DNA of 64,000 nt from JADKAV01 sp041393775 (GTDB lineage Bacteria > Actinomycetota > Actinomycetes > S36-B12 > UBA10799): the NCBI GenBank assembly GCA_041393775.1, contig JAWKJM010000012.1, forward strand, positions 1 to 64,000, in the 5' to 3' direction. The position numbers and the translations under genes were made by a program. A model generated the notes under the pieces. It saw only the letters and a list, made by a program, of their open reading frames with translations, searched no databases and had not been told where the DNA came from. Shown piece after piece: positions 16,300 to 26,518 of the stretch. Positions within the stretch are counted from its first letter, which is position 1. Every line of letters begins with the position of its first letter.

Positions 16300-18570
16300 G
16301 TGGCCTATCCGGGCCTCACCAGCGAGGAGGTCCGAGCCCGGGTGGCGGCGGGCCAGGTGAACAATGTTCGTGACACTGGCAGCCGCAGTCTGCGCAGCAT
16401 CGTCGTCAGCAACACAGTCACCGCGTTCAACGCCCTGATCGGCACCCTGTGGGTCGTGATGATGCTGGTGGCGCCCTGGCAGGACGCGCTGTTCGGGTTC
16501 GTCATCGTGTTCAACACGCTGATCGGCACGATCCAGGAGTACCGCAGCGCCCGGACCCTGGCGAAACTGTCCCTGCTCAACGAGGCCCGCCCGACGGTGG
16601 TCCGCGACGGCCAGCAACAGCACGTCGGACTGCGCGAACTCGTCGTGGACGACCTGGTGCTCGTATCGACCGGCGACCAGGTCGCGGTCGACGGCGACGT
16701 TCTGCAGGCGGCGGGCTGCGAGGCGGACGAGAGCCTGCTCACCGGCGAGGCCGACCCGGTGATCAAGGCGGTCGGCGACGAGATGCTGTCCGGGTCCTTC
16801 GTGGTCTCGGGGTCGGCGCAATACCGGGTGACCCGGGTCGGCGCCGAATCGTTCGCCGGGAAACTGACGGTCCAGGCGAGGCAGTTCCAGACCACGTCGT
16901 CGGAGTTGCGCGACTCGATCAACCGGTTCATCAAGTACATCAGCTTCGCGCTGATCCCGGTCGGCGCGCTCCTGACATACAGCCAGTTGCAGGCCGACCA
17001 GAGCCTGGCAGAAGCAATCAGGGGCGCCATCGCCGGCGTGGTCACCATGGTCCCCGAAGGCCTCGTACTGCTGACCAGCATCGCCATGGCCGTCGGTGTG
17101 CTGCGGCTGGCGCAACGCAAGGCACTCGTCCAGGACATGCCCGCCGTCGAGACCCTGGCGCGGGTCGACATCGTGTGCGTGGACAAGACGGGGACGCTGA
17201 CGGCTCCCGGCATGAGCGTGCAGGAGGTCGTCGGCCTCCACGACGGGGATCTCGATGAGGTCCTCGGCGCACTGGCCGCCGCGGAGGAGCACCCCAACCC
17301 CACAATGCTGGCCCTTGCCCAGCGTTACCCGGACGGCGAGCCGGTCAGTGACTCGGTCCCGTTCTCTTCGGCCCGGAAGTGGTCTGCGGCCCTGATCGGA
17401 GGGCGCTGGTGGGTGATCGGGGCGCCCGATGTGGTCGACCCCACGGTGGACACCGGCCGCTGGTCGGCGACGGGCGCTCGCGTGCTGCTGCTGGCCAGTT
17501 CCGGCGAGGCGGTCGACGCCGAGTCGCCGTTGCCCGTGCTGCGGCCCGATGCGCTGATCATCATCGATCAGCAACTGCGCGCCGACGCCGCCCAGACGGT
17601 GTCCTACTTCTTGGACCAGGGGGTGCGACTCAAAGTCATCTCGGGCGACAACGCCGAGACCGTCGGGGCGATCGCTTCGCGCGCCGGCGTCCCGGGGGCG
17701 GATGTCCCCGTGGATGCCCGGCGCGACGATCCGGTTGCGGCCGTCGAGACGGCAAGCGTCTTCGGCCGGGTGAACCCCGACCAGAAGCAGGACATGGTCG
17801 ACGCCCTGCGCCAAGGTGGCCACACCGTGGCCATGACCGGCGACGGGGTCAACGACGTCCTCGCGCTCAAGCGGGCCGACCTCGGGATCGCCATGGGATC
17901 CGGCTCACCGGCGACCCGGGCGGTGGCCCAACTCGTACTCCTGGACAGCAGGTGGTCGAGTATGCCGCGGGTGGTGGCGGAGGGCCGGCGCGTGCTGGGC
18001 AACATCGAGCGGGTCTCCGACGTGTTCTTGACCAAGAGCATGTATGCACTGCTGCTGGCTCTGGCCACCGGCGTCGCCACGGTCCCGTTCCCCTTCCTGC
18101 CGCGGCACCTGACCCTGATCAGCGCGCTGACCATCGGGATCCCCGGATTCTTCCTGGCCCTCATGCCGAACACCGAACGGTTCCGCCCGGGCTTCTTCCA
18201 CCGGGTCATGGTCTTCGCGGTGCCCTCGGGGGTGATCGCCGCCGCGACCGCTTTCGGGGCCTACTACGCCGCCCTCCAGCTCGACAACGTCGACGAGGCG
18301 CGGGTCGACGCGACCATCGCGTTGTTCATGGTGACGGTGACCGTGCTGGCCGTGTCCGCCAGACCGATGAACCCGCTGCGGGCGGCGATCGTCGCGACCA
18401 TGATCGCGATCTTCCTGCTGGTCCTGTTCATCCCGCCGCTGTCTGTCTTCTTCGCCTTGAGCATCTCTCCCGACCCGGAGGGCGCCGCAACCCTGCTGAT
18501 CGGGGCGGCCGGCGCCTCATTGGTGCTGATCACCTCACGGGTCGTGAGCCGGTGGCGCGACCCGGGGTGA
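16300..18570 (+). CDS. ctpE: P-type ATPase, CtpE-like
   Basis: About 756 residues. P-type ATPase hallmarks: actuator motif SLLTGEADPV (TGEA rather than TGES), MVPEGLVLLTS in the metal-binding membrane helix, phosphorylation site D295 in DKTGTLT, hinge TGDGVNDVLALKRADLG, and GSGSPATRAVA. Four C-terminal helices follow. The compact N-domain and these variants match mycobacterial CtpE, reported as a calcium-uptake ATPase; ion identity here is by family only. The true start is uncertain: GTG 16300 gives VAYPGLTSEEVRARVAAG, the expected family N terminus; the frame is open back to about 16165 but that stretch is P/S-rich and unlikely. Confidence 0.82.
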   Translation: MAYPGLTSEEVRARVAAGQVNNVRDTGSRSLRSIVVSNTVTAFNALIGTLWVVMMLVAPWQDALFGFVIVFNTLIGTIQEYRSARTLAKLSLLNEARPTVVRDGQQQHVGLRELVVDDLVLVSTGDQVAVDGDVLQAAGCEADESLLTGEADPVIKAVGDEMLSGSFVVSGSAQYRVTRVGAESFAGKLTVQARQFQTTSSELRDSINRFIKYISFALIPVGALLTYSQLQADQSLAEAIRGAIAGVVTMVPEGLVLLTSIAMAVGVLRLAQRKALVQDMPAVETLARVDIVCVDKTGTLTAPGMSVQEVVGLHDGDLDEVLGALAAAEEHPNPTMLALAQRYPDGEPVSDSVPFSSARKWSAALIGGRWWVIGAPDVVDPTVDTGRWSATGARVLLLASSGEAVDAESPLPVLRPDALIIIDQQLRADAAQTVSYFLDQGVRLKVISGDNAETVGAIASRAGVPGADVPVDARRDDPVAAVETASVFGRVNPDQKQDMVDALRQGGHTVAMTGDGVNDVLALKRADLGIAMGSGSPATRAVAQLVLLDSRWSSMPRVVAEGRRVLGNIERVSDVFLTKSMYALLLALATGVATVPFPFLPRHLTLISALTIGIPGFFLALMPNTERFRPGFFHRVMVFAVPSGVIAAATAFGAYYAALQLDNVDEARVDATIALFMVTVTVLAVSARPMNPLRAAIVATMIAIFLLVLFIPPLSVFFALSISPDPEGAATLLIGAAGASLVLITSRVVSRWRDPG

Positions 18571-18579
18571 GCCCTGTTG

Positions 18580-18724
18580 CCCCTCCATCTGCTGGCCGGG
18601 CTGGCTCCCGGCGGCCAGCAGATGGAGGCACGGAACCGGACAAAGCTGGCATAAGCCGCGCAATTCCCGCCATCCCTGGGCCGCGGAGACCGTTCGCAGA
18701 GCGAACCGGCCAGCAGATGGAGAG
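18580..18724. repeat. Family B intergenic repeat, locus B1
   Basis: A hairpin of CCTCCATCTGCTGGCCGGG (18582) with CGGCCAGCAGATGGAGG (18611), followed by one more inverted core CCGGCCAGCAGATGGAG at 18707. Lies downstream of the ctpE-like gene and before the Sir2 gene. Confidence 0.8.
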
Positions 18725-18766
18725 GTTCTCTGTGGACGCGGCCTCGCCGGTTCCCCGGCCCACAGT

Positions 18767-18772
18767 GATACT
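18767..18772 (+). promoter_or_regulatory. -10 hexamer GATACT of the Sir2 gene
   Basis: GATACT ends 6 nt before GTG 18779; leaderless arrangement. Confidence 0.45.
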
Positions 18773-18778
18773 TGGAGC

Positions 18779-19504
18779 GTGGCTACCGACCTCATCGAGC
18801 TCTGGGCTCGCAGCACCAAGGTGGCCGTGCTCACGGGGGCCGGCATGAGCACGGACTCGGGGATCCCGGACTTCCGTGGGCCCAACGGGCTGTGGACCAA
18901 AGACCCGAACGCGGCCGCGATGTTCGACATCCAGACCTACATCGACGATCCGCAGGTCCGCCGACGGGCGTGGGAGGGCCGCCGGAACCACCCGGCGTGG
19001 AAGGCCCGGCCCAACCCTGGGCACCAGGCGCTGACCGCGCTGCAACGCCATGGCCGCCTCGGCGCGATCGTTACCCAGAACATCGACGGTTTGCACCAGA
19101 GTGCCGGGTCGCAGCAGGTGCTCGAACTACACGGCACGATCTGGGAGATCGAGTGCCTCGACTGCGGCGACCGGACTCCGACCGCCGAGGTGATAGCCCG
19201 TGAAGAAGCAGACCCGCGGTGTCCGAGGTGTGGCGGAATCCTGAAGACGGCCACGGTGTCCTTCGGGCAGCGCTTGGATCAGGCCGTGCTCGACGCGGCG
19301 ATCAAGGCAGCGATTGAAGCCGACCTGCTCGTCGCGATCGGCACGAGCCTGCAGGTGATGCCGGCGGCGGGCCTGGCGGACATGGCCCAGCACCTGGCCA
19401 TCGTCAACGCCGACCCGACCCTCTACGACGAGCAGGCCGATGTGGTGGTGCACGAGCCGATCGGCGCCGTGCTGCCCTCGGTTGCCCGGAGTCTGGCCAC
19501 CTGA
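18779..19504 (+). CDS. Sir2-family NAD-dependent protein deacylase
   Basis: 241 residues, cytoplasmic. Sirtuin motifs: TGAGMSTDSGIPDFRGPNG (NAD-binding), TQNIDGLHQSAG, catalytic His in LELHGTIWE, a zinc site from CLDC and CPRC pairs, GTSLQVMPAAGLAD and VNADPT. Class III features are partial, so deacetylase versus desuccinylase activity is open. The family removes acyl groups from lysine using NAD, for example on acetyl-CoA synthetase. GTG start; the next gene, an epoxide-hydrolase-like enzyme, follows after 27 bp. Confidence 0.92.
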   Translation: MATDLIELWARSTKVAVLTGAGMSTDSGIPDFRGPNGLWTKDPNAAAMFDIQTYIDDPQVRRRAWEGRRNHPAWKARPNPGHQALTALQRHGRLGAIVTQNIDGLHQSAGSQQVLELHGTIWEIECLDCGDRTPTAEVIAREEADPRCPRCGGILKTATVSFGQRLDQAVLDAAIKAAIEADLLVAIGTSLQVMPAAGLADMAQHLAIVNADPTLYDEQADVVVHEPIGAVLPSVARSLAT

Positions 19505-19531
19505 TCAGCGCGAGCCTGCGAGCATAGGCGC

Positions 19532-20383
19532 ATGACGACGGCCCTGCAGACCTCCCGCGGCACCTTCGAGTGCCTGATCGACGGCCCGGTGGACGGACCC
19601 TTGGTGATACTGCTGCACGGATTCCCCGAACTGAACTACTCGTGGCGCCACCAGATCCCCGCGCTGGCGCAGGCCGGTTACCGGGTCCTGGCCCCCAACC
19701 AGCGCGGCTACCCCGGCTCGGAGCAGGGCGGTTCCTACGCGACGGCAGATCTGACCTCCGACGTGATCGCGATGATCGACGCGATGGAGGCGGACAAGGC
19801 GGTCGTCGTGGGCCACGACTGGGGTGGCGGGGTGGCATGGACGACGGCCCAGTTGTACCCGCAGCGGGTGGACCGGCTCGTCGCGATGAACTGCCCGCCA
19901 CCGTCGGTGCTCAAGCATGAACTGCTGACGAACCCGACGCAGACTGCCAAGTCCTGGTACATGTTCTTCTTCCAGCTCCCGGGCCTGCCCGAGAAGTTCG
20001 TCTCGAAGAACCTCCCCAAGACCCTGGTGGCCGGCTCGTTCAACCGCAAGGCGTGGAATCACGAGACCCTCCAGCCGTATGCCGACGCGTTCGCCACACC
20101 GGATGCAGCCCACGGTCCGGTGCAGTGGTACCGCGGCGCACTGCGTAAACCCACGACGAAGCGACGACCCGCCCCGATCGCGTTGCCGGTCCTGATCATC
20201 TGGGGCCTTCAGGACCGCTTCCTGGGCCTGTCGATGGTCTCCCCGCAGGCGTTGCGCAAGGTGATCGCCTATGGCAACGAGCCGGACATCGTGCTGATAG
20301 AAGGGGCGGGCCATTTCGTGCAGAGCGAGGCACCGGATCAAGTGACGACGGCGCTGCTCAACTGGCTTGGGCCCGCGGGCTGA
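19532..20383 (+). CDS. Alpha/beta hydrolase, epoxide hydrolase-like
   Basis: 283 residues. HGFPELNYSWRHQIP carries the HGxP oxyanion motif, GHDWGGGVAW the nucleophile Asp, and GAGHFVQSEAP the catalytic His, the order found in soluble epoxide hydrolases and haloalkane dehalogenases. The Asp nucleophile (GHDWG) separates it from serine esterases. A cap domain spans about residues 125-200. Likely a cytoplasmic detoxifying or catabolic enzyme; epoxide versus haloalkane substrate is not resolved. Ends before repeat A4. Confidence 0.87.
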   Translation: MTTALQTSRGTFECLIDGPVDGPLVILLHGFPELNYSWRHQIPALAQAGYRVLAPNQRGYPGSEQGGSYATADLTSDVIAMIDAMEADKAVVVGHDWGGGVAWTTAQLYPQRVDRLVAMNCPPPSVLKHELLTNPTQTAKSWYMFFFQLPGLPEKFVSKNLPKTLVAGSFNRKAWNHETLQPYADAFATPDAAHGPVQWYRGALRKPTTKRRPAPIALPVLIIWGLQDRFLGLSMVSPQALRKVIAYGNEPDIVLIEGAGHFVQSEAPDQVTTALLNWLGPAG

Positions 20384-20458
20384 CCCGGGCGGCTGCGTTT
20401 TCGGCGGGTGACGCCCGGCCGCCCCACTCTCGCCGGCGGGTGATCCGTCCGCGGACAG

Positions 20459-20569
20459 ATTGTGACGAAGGTGCTGGCCGTCCTCGTGCGTTGTTACGAA
20501 GGTGGCCAGTCCGCGTCGTCAGGACCGCGCACCTTCGCAACAATGCGGGGATCAGGTCTGGCGACTTCG

Positions 20570-20576
<7 letters not shown>
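20459..20576. repeat. Family A intergenic repeat, locus A4
   Basis: Forward cores at 20460 and 20491, inverted cores at about 20529 and 20563. The last inverted core (GACTTCGTTACAA) contains the TAA stop codon of the yyaL-type gene on the minus strand, so the element fuses directly with that gene's 3' end. Convergent spacer. Confidence 0.85.
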
Positions 20577-22498
<1,922 letters not shown>

Positions 22499-22543
22499 TC
22501 CTGTGACTCCTGACGAGTGGCACGTGCATCAGTTTTCCTTGAG

Positions 22544-22574
22544 TGATGCACGAGAGTGATGCACGAAATCGGCG
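22544..22574. repeat. Direct repeat D0 (short form)
   Basis: GATGCACGAGAGTGATGCAC followed by GAAATCGGCGT. It equals the left end of D2 (25894) with 8 bases (GCCCCGGA) missing. It lies 46 bp upstream of the yyaL start, at the left part of the proposed island. Confidence 0.75.
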
Positions 22575-22604
22575 TACGATGGTTCTTCCAGCGTAGAGGG
22601 TCTC

Positions 22605-22904
22605 GTGGCGACGGCGTTCTCAGCCGAAGCTGCTCGCACAGGGCAAGCCGCGCACCCTCGGAGGCAGCACGCACCCGCACCGGGCAGCAACAAGTACCAG
22701 GTGTACTTCAAGGCGCCCGCCGGCGAGGGCGAGCTGTGGAAGCGGGTGTTGCGCCGCGCTGCCTCCGAGGAGGAGGCCCGCAAGATCTTCGCCCAGGCCG
22801 AGGCCGCGCTGGACACCGAGAAGGACCTGCCTGTCGCTGCCGATGTGCGCGCGTCACGAACGACCGTCGGCCGCGGCTCCAGCAGGAGTTCACCCGCGCC
22901 GGAC
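22605..22904 (+). pseudogene. Truncated tyrosine-recombinase (integrase) N-terminal relic
   Basis: A frame from 22605 includes KYQVYFKAPAGEGELWKR and RAASEEEARKIFAQAEAALD, which resembles the N-terminal arm-type DNA-binding region of actinobacterial phage-type integrases. Family-like sequence stops at about residue 100 (VAADVRAS); beyond that the frame is low-complexity and no core-binding or catalytic domain (R-H-R-Y) follows in any frame before the ATPase gene at 23100. I read it as the remnant of the element's integrase, but the assignment rests on a short similarity seen by eye. Confidence 0.5.
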
Positions 22905-22919
22905 TCCCGTGACTTGGCG

Positions 22920-22962
22920 ATCTTGAGTAGATCCTTCTGGCAGATGCCTAACTACTCAAGAT
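22920..22962. other. 11-bp perfect inverted repeat
   Basis: ATCTTGAGTAG (22920-22930) and CTACTCAAGAT (22952-22962) with a 21-nt spacer. It is AT-richer than its surroundings and lies between the integrase relic and the ATPase gene; it could be a recombinase arm site, an operator or a terminator. Confidence 0.6.
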
Positions 22963-23087
22963 GTCACCCACCGGCGCGAGGCTCATCGAGGATCTGCAAC
23001 GCCGGATCCAGCAATCGGTCGACTGAAACCCCAGCAAAAGGAAGATCGACAGGTTCGCAGAAGGTCGACTCTAATCTCTGCAAGAGG

Positions 23088-23093
23088 TAGATT
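23088..23093 (+). promoter_or_regulatory. -10 hexamer TAGATT of the AAA-DUF4143 gene
   Basis: TAGATT ends 6 nt before ATG 23100. The surrounding AATCT ... AGATT inverted repeat (about 23073-23093) overlaps it and could be an operator. Confidence 0.5.
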
Positions 23094-23099
23094 CGCAAC

Positions 23100-24350
23100 A
23101 TGGCGACCTACCTGCCCCGCATCGCCGACGTGGAGCTGGAGCAGCGACTCGGCTACATCGGCGCGGTCCTGATCGACGGGCCGAAGGCCTGCGGAAAGAC
23201 CGCAACCGCGAGCCGCCACGCACAGACGGTGATCCGACTGGAGGAGGATCAGACAGCGCGCACCTGGGTGAGACTTGCTCCGGAACGGCTCTTCGAAGGC
23301 CCCACCCCGATCCTGTTCGACGAGTGGCAGGTCGAACCGAGGATCTGGAACAAGGTCCGCCGTCAGGTGGATGATCGCGACGGCAAGGGCCTCTTCATCC
23401 TCACCGGGTCAGCGACGCCAACCGACGACGCATCCCGGCACTCGGGCGCCGGACGTTTCTCGGTGATGAAGATGCGACCCATGAGCCTGTTCGAGTCCGG
23501 ACACTCCAACGGAGAGATGTCGCTGGCCAGCCTCCTCCGGGGCGAACGCCAGACAGGGCTCGGCACCCACCTCAGCTTTGGCGAACTGCTCAACCGCATC
23601 GTGATCGGCGGCTGGCCCGAACTGATCGGAGTCGACGAAACCGACGCCCGACGCTGGCTGCGTGACTACCTCAGCAACATCGTCGAGGTGGACATTCAAG
23701 AACTCGGCTCACGTCGCGACCCGGCCAAGCTCCGAAGGCTCCTGGAGTCACTCGGGCGATCGGTTGGCCAAGCAGTCAAGGCCGTCGAACTCGCGAAAGA
23801 TGTCGGCGGAGAGGACGGCCCCATCGCGAAGGAAACCCTGACGGCCTATCTCACCGCGCTCGACCGGCTCCACCTGCTCGACAACTCGCCAGCCTGGCTC
23901 CCCCACATGCGCTCGCGTGCCCGGCTGCGCACCGCGCCCGTCCGCTACTTCGTCGACCCCTCCCTTGGCCCCGCCGCACTCGGCATCGGCACCAGCGAAC
24001 TGATGACCGATCTGAATGCCCTGGGCCACCACTACGAAGCCCTCGTCATCCGCGACCTCCGGATCTACGCACAACCTCTCGACGCTCGTGTCGAGTCCTG
24101 GCGCGACTCGAACGGACATGAGGTCGACGCGGTGGTCAGCATCGGGCCGAACAAGTGGGGAGCCTTCGAGGTGAAGCTCAGCCCCGACGCGGTCGACGAA
24201 GCCGCGGCCGCATTGCTCCACTTCAAGGCGAACGTGGACACGTCGCGGCACGGCGAGCCGTCCTGTCTCGGTGTCATCACCAGTACCGGCGCCGGCGGGC
24301 TTCGTGAGGACGGAGTCCACGTCATCCCGATCGGATGCCTTGGGCCCTGA
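23100..24350 (+). CDS. AAA_14 ATPase with C-terminal DUF4143
   Basis: 416 residues. Residues ~15-150 form an AAA_14-type ATPase: Walker A GPKACGKT (K33), Walker B ILFDEWQ (D74-E75) and a sensor ILTGSATP. The rest matches DUF4143 with a nuclease-like C-terminal fold (GHEVDAVVSI ... AFEVKLSPD, a D...ExK pattern resembling PD-(D/E)XK). Such proteins are common on genomic islands and are often linked to defence or toxin-antitoxin-like behaviour, but no function is proven. It looks leaderless. Flanked by direct repeats D0 and D1. Confidence 0.85.
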   Translation: MATYLPRIADVELEQRLGYIGAVLIDGPKACGKTATASRHAQTVIRLEEDQTARTWVRLAPERLFEGPTPILFDEWQVEPRIWNKVRRQVDDRDGKGLFILTGSATPTDDASRHSGAGRFSVMKMRPMSLFESGHSNGEMSLASLLRGERQTGLGTHLSFGELLNRIVIGGWPELIGVDETDARRWLRDYLSNIVEVDIQELGSRRDPAKLRRLLESLGRSVGQAVKAVELAKDVGGEDGPIAKETLTAYLTALDRLHLLDNSPAWLPHMRSRARLRTAPVRYFVDPSLGPAALGIGTSELMTDLNALGHHYEALVIRDLRIYAQPLDARVESWRDSNGHEVDAVVSIGPNKWGAFEVKLSPDAVDEAAAALLHFKANVDTSRHGEPSCLGVITSTGAGGLREDGVHVIPIGCLGP

Positions 24351-24431
24351 CCGGGAGTCGTAGGATCGTGCACGAAGACCCCGGAGCGATCACTGTCCAC
24401 GTGCCATATCGCCGGGGTTTCGCCCTTCGGC

Positions 24432-24521
24432 TGATACACGAATGTGATCCACTAAGCCCCGGAAACGGCGTCCCACGGCGATACGCGCTAACTCAGCACG
24501 AACCTCCACGCCCCCTTTGAC
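24432..24521. repeat. 90-bp direct repeat D1
   Basis: About 88% identical to 25894-25983. It includes the invariant CGATACGCGCTAACTCAGCA segment. D1 and D2 bracket the Fic gene. The rest of the 292-bp spacer after the ATPase gene shows nothing recognisable except the Fic promoter. Confidence 0.85.
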
Positions 24522-24630
24522 GGCTCGTTACCGCGGTCCCGCAGCACGTCCGCAGGCCGCCTCGCACGCTCCGGCGCTCGGCATGCTCGTTTTGTGACAC
24601 GCCGCGCCAACAATGTTCCACAACTAGGGA

Positions 24631-24636
24631 TAGAGT
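24631..24636 (+). promoter_or_regulatory. -10 hexamer TAGAGT of the fic gene
   Basis: TAGAGT ends 6 nt before GTG 24643; leaderless arrangement. Confidence 0.5.
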
Positions 24637-24642
24637 GACATT

Positions 24643-25848
24643 GTGGACTTGAGCATGTTCCAGAAGTCGGCGACGGGGACACTTGTCACGATCAATGGCC
24701 AAGACCCATTCCTGGGGCCGTGGCAGCACAAGGCATTCATCCCGAGTCCCTTGGCAGAAGACGGTCCCGACCTCTCTCCTCGGACACATCTCGTCATTGC
24801 CGACGCACGGGCTGCGCTGGCCGCGCTGGACAGCACAGCGCGGCAGCTCCCCAATCCCACGTTGTTGCGCCTCCCCACGCTGCGACGCGAAGCCCAGAGC
24901 ACATCCGCACTCGAGGGCACCTATGCCCCGCTCGCCCAGGTTCTCGTTGCCGACGACGAGGAGCCGCCCACCCCCGAACTGACCGAGATCCTCAACTACG
25001 TCAGGGCGGCCAACTACGGATTCGCCTGGATCGCGGACGGGCGACTCATCTCGACCGCGTTCCTGAGCGACCTCCAAGGCATCCTGATGCGCGGCACTGC
25101 GTTGGAGCCGGTCTCCGGTCACCTGCGAGACGTGCAGGTAGTGATCGGAAGGCGCGGGGACGCCGATCCCAAGGCGCACCCGGTCCACAACGCCCGTTTC
25201 GTACCGTCACCCGCCGGCGTCGATCTGGAGTCGGGCGTGGATGCACTCGTCGGGTGGCTCCGGGAGGACCATCAAGGCCACATCGATCCCGTCGTCGCCG
25301 CGGCAATGTCGCACTACCAGTTCGAGACGCTGCATCCCTTCCACGATGGCAATGGACGTATCGGTCGCCTCCTCATCGTGCTGCACCTCGTGGCCGCCAG
25401 CGTCCTCAGCGAACCCACCTTGACCGTTTCCCCGTGGTTCGAGGCCCGGCGAGGAGACTACTACGACCGACTCCTCGCGGTCAGCACCGAGGGAGACTGG
25501 GACGCCTTCGTTGCCTTCTTCGCCGAGGGGCTTCGACAAGCCGCCGATAGCACGCATGAGGAGATGCGGACGCTGGTAGCCGTCCAGGCCGAGCTGAAGG
25601 CGATCGTCCGAGCCTCTGCGCTCAGGGCCGACAGCGCCCAAGCCCTGGTCGACCTCGCCATCGCCAATCCCAGCTTCACCGTGCGCAAGGTCGAGGCCGA
25701 CCTCGGCCTCTCCTACGGACGGGCCAACAAGCTGGTCGGGCAGCTCTGCGAGCTCGGGATCCTCGATGTCGTGGACGCCGACGCCTACAAGCGGCGGTTC
25801 TTCGCCCCGCGCGTGCTCGAGGTCCTGACAGCGCGAATCTCGGGCTGA
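24643..25848 (+). CDS. Fic-family protein (AMPylase) with winged-helix C terminus
   Basis: 401 residues. The catalytic motif HPFHDGNGRIGR begins at H231 and matches HxFx(D/E)GNGRxxR. An N-terminal inhibitory motif TSALEG (E91) fits (S/T)xxxE(G/N), so it is a self-inhibited class II Fic protein. The C terminus (FTVRKVEADLGLSYGRANKLV) is a winged helix. Fic proteins usually transfer AMP from ATP to a hydroxyl of a target protein; the target here is unknown. The gene is bracketed by repeats D1 and D2 and lies beside the AAA-DUF4143 gene. Both are cargo-type genes of a small island. GTG start, apparently leaderless. Confidence 0.92.
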   Translation: MDLSMFQKSATGTLVTINGQDPFLGPWQHKAFIPSPLAEDGPDLSPRTHLVIADARAALAALDSTARQLPNPTLLRLPTLRREAQSTSALEGTYAPLAQVLVADDEEPPTPELTEILNYVRAANYGFAWIADGRLISTAFLSDLQGILMRGTALEPVSGHLRDVQVVIGRRGDADPKAHPVHNARFVPSPAGVDLESGVDALVGWLREDHQGHIDPVVAAAMSHYQFETLHPFHDGNGRIGRLLIVLHLVAASVLSEPTLTVSPWFEARRGDYYDRLLAVSTEGDWDAFVAFFAEGLRQAADSTHEEMRTLVAVQAELKAIVRASALRADSAQALVDLAIANPSFTVRKVEADLGLSYGRANKLVGQLCELGILDVVDADAYKRRFFAPRVLEVLTARISG

Positions 25849-25893
25849 GAACTCGGAGCTCGACCCAACCCAAGCAAGTCGGGATGGCCCCAG

Positions 25894-25983
25894 TGATGCA
25901 CGAGAGTGATGCACGAAGCCCCGGAATCGGCGTCCAACGGCGATACGCGCTAACTCAGCACGAACCGCCACACCCCCTCTGAC
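25894..25983. repeat. 90-bp direct repeat D2
   Basis: Starts with the tandem motif GATGCACGAGAGTGATGCAC and continues through CGATACGCGCTAACTCAGCA to CCCCCTCTGAC; partner of D1. It lies 46 bp from the broken edge of the yyaL relic. Confidence 0.85.
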
Positions 25984-26029
25984 CTGCGGTTTCGTCAGAA
26001 ACCGCTCACAGCCGTCGACCGATCAACCT

Positions 26030-26188
26030 CGTGGCACCAGTGGCACGCCGCATAGCCGATGGAGACCAGGACCGGGACCTCCCGTTGCCGCTCTCGAAGG
26101 CCTCGTCGCACCACGGCCGCCAGTCGACGGGATTGTCGGCATGCTGCAGCAAGTACGGGGAACTCGACGCGGCCAGGCGGTTGGGCAC
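26030..26188 (-). pseudogene. Displaced 5' fragment of a second yyaL-type gene
   Basis: From GTG 26188 the frame reads PNRLAASSSPYLLQHADNP, VDWRPWCDEAFE, equivalent to the N terminus of YyaL. After a frameshift near 26091 another frame continues REVPVLVSIGYAACHWCH. Similarity to YyaL ends there, at the CHWCH codons; the following bases (minus strand) are unrelated. It keeps start and upstream region but no body, consistent with the original 5' end of the gene left behind by an insertion. The sequence differs from the intact copy, so it is not a recent tandem duplicate. Confidence 0.75.
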
Positions 26189-26246
26189 GGACCCATTGTC
26201 GTGCGCTTCAGGCGCAGGCGGCCAGCCCTGTCAGTGTCCGGGCCAC

Positions 26247-26417
26247 CTACATCGAACCCGAGGCCAGGGCCACCACGTAGCCAGACACCGCACTGAGGAC
26301 CAAAAGGGTCACGACGGATTTCACCGCATCCGCGCCTTTGCCGAACTCGCCGACCATCCCCAGGATCACCCCGACGACGACGAACAGCAGAACTGTGGCG
26401 GCCAGCAGGACGGTCAT
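26247..26417 (-). CDS. Small two-helix membrane protein (56 aa)
   Basis: 56 residues starting at ATG 26417 with AAGGAG 9 nt upstream: TVLLAATVLLFVVVGVILGM is the first helix, then a short polar loop EFGKGADAVK, then SVVTLLVLSAVSGYVVALAS as the second. GC-rich third positions and a good ribosome binding site support a real gene. No family recognised. It is divergent from the quinone oxidoreductase gene (101 bp spacer) and would have lain upstream of the original yyaL. Confidence 0.65.
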   Translation of the reverse strand: MTVLLAATVLLFVVVGVILGMVGEFGKGADAVKSVVTLLVLSAVSGYVVALASGSM

Positions 26418-26518
26418 GGCGGGACACTCCTTCGTGACTCGGTGTCTGTCTGAACCCTATCGGGCGGGCCGACGTCGACCGGCGACTAGTGTCGGACGAA
26501 ACCCGGCGAGGAGGATCG

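Noticed and set aside
25849..26246. Insertion sequence between the Fic gene and the small membrane protein gene
   Set aside because: No transposase frame or terminal inverted repeats; the region is explained by direct repeat D2 and a decayed yyaL 5' fragment.
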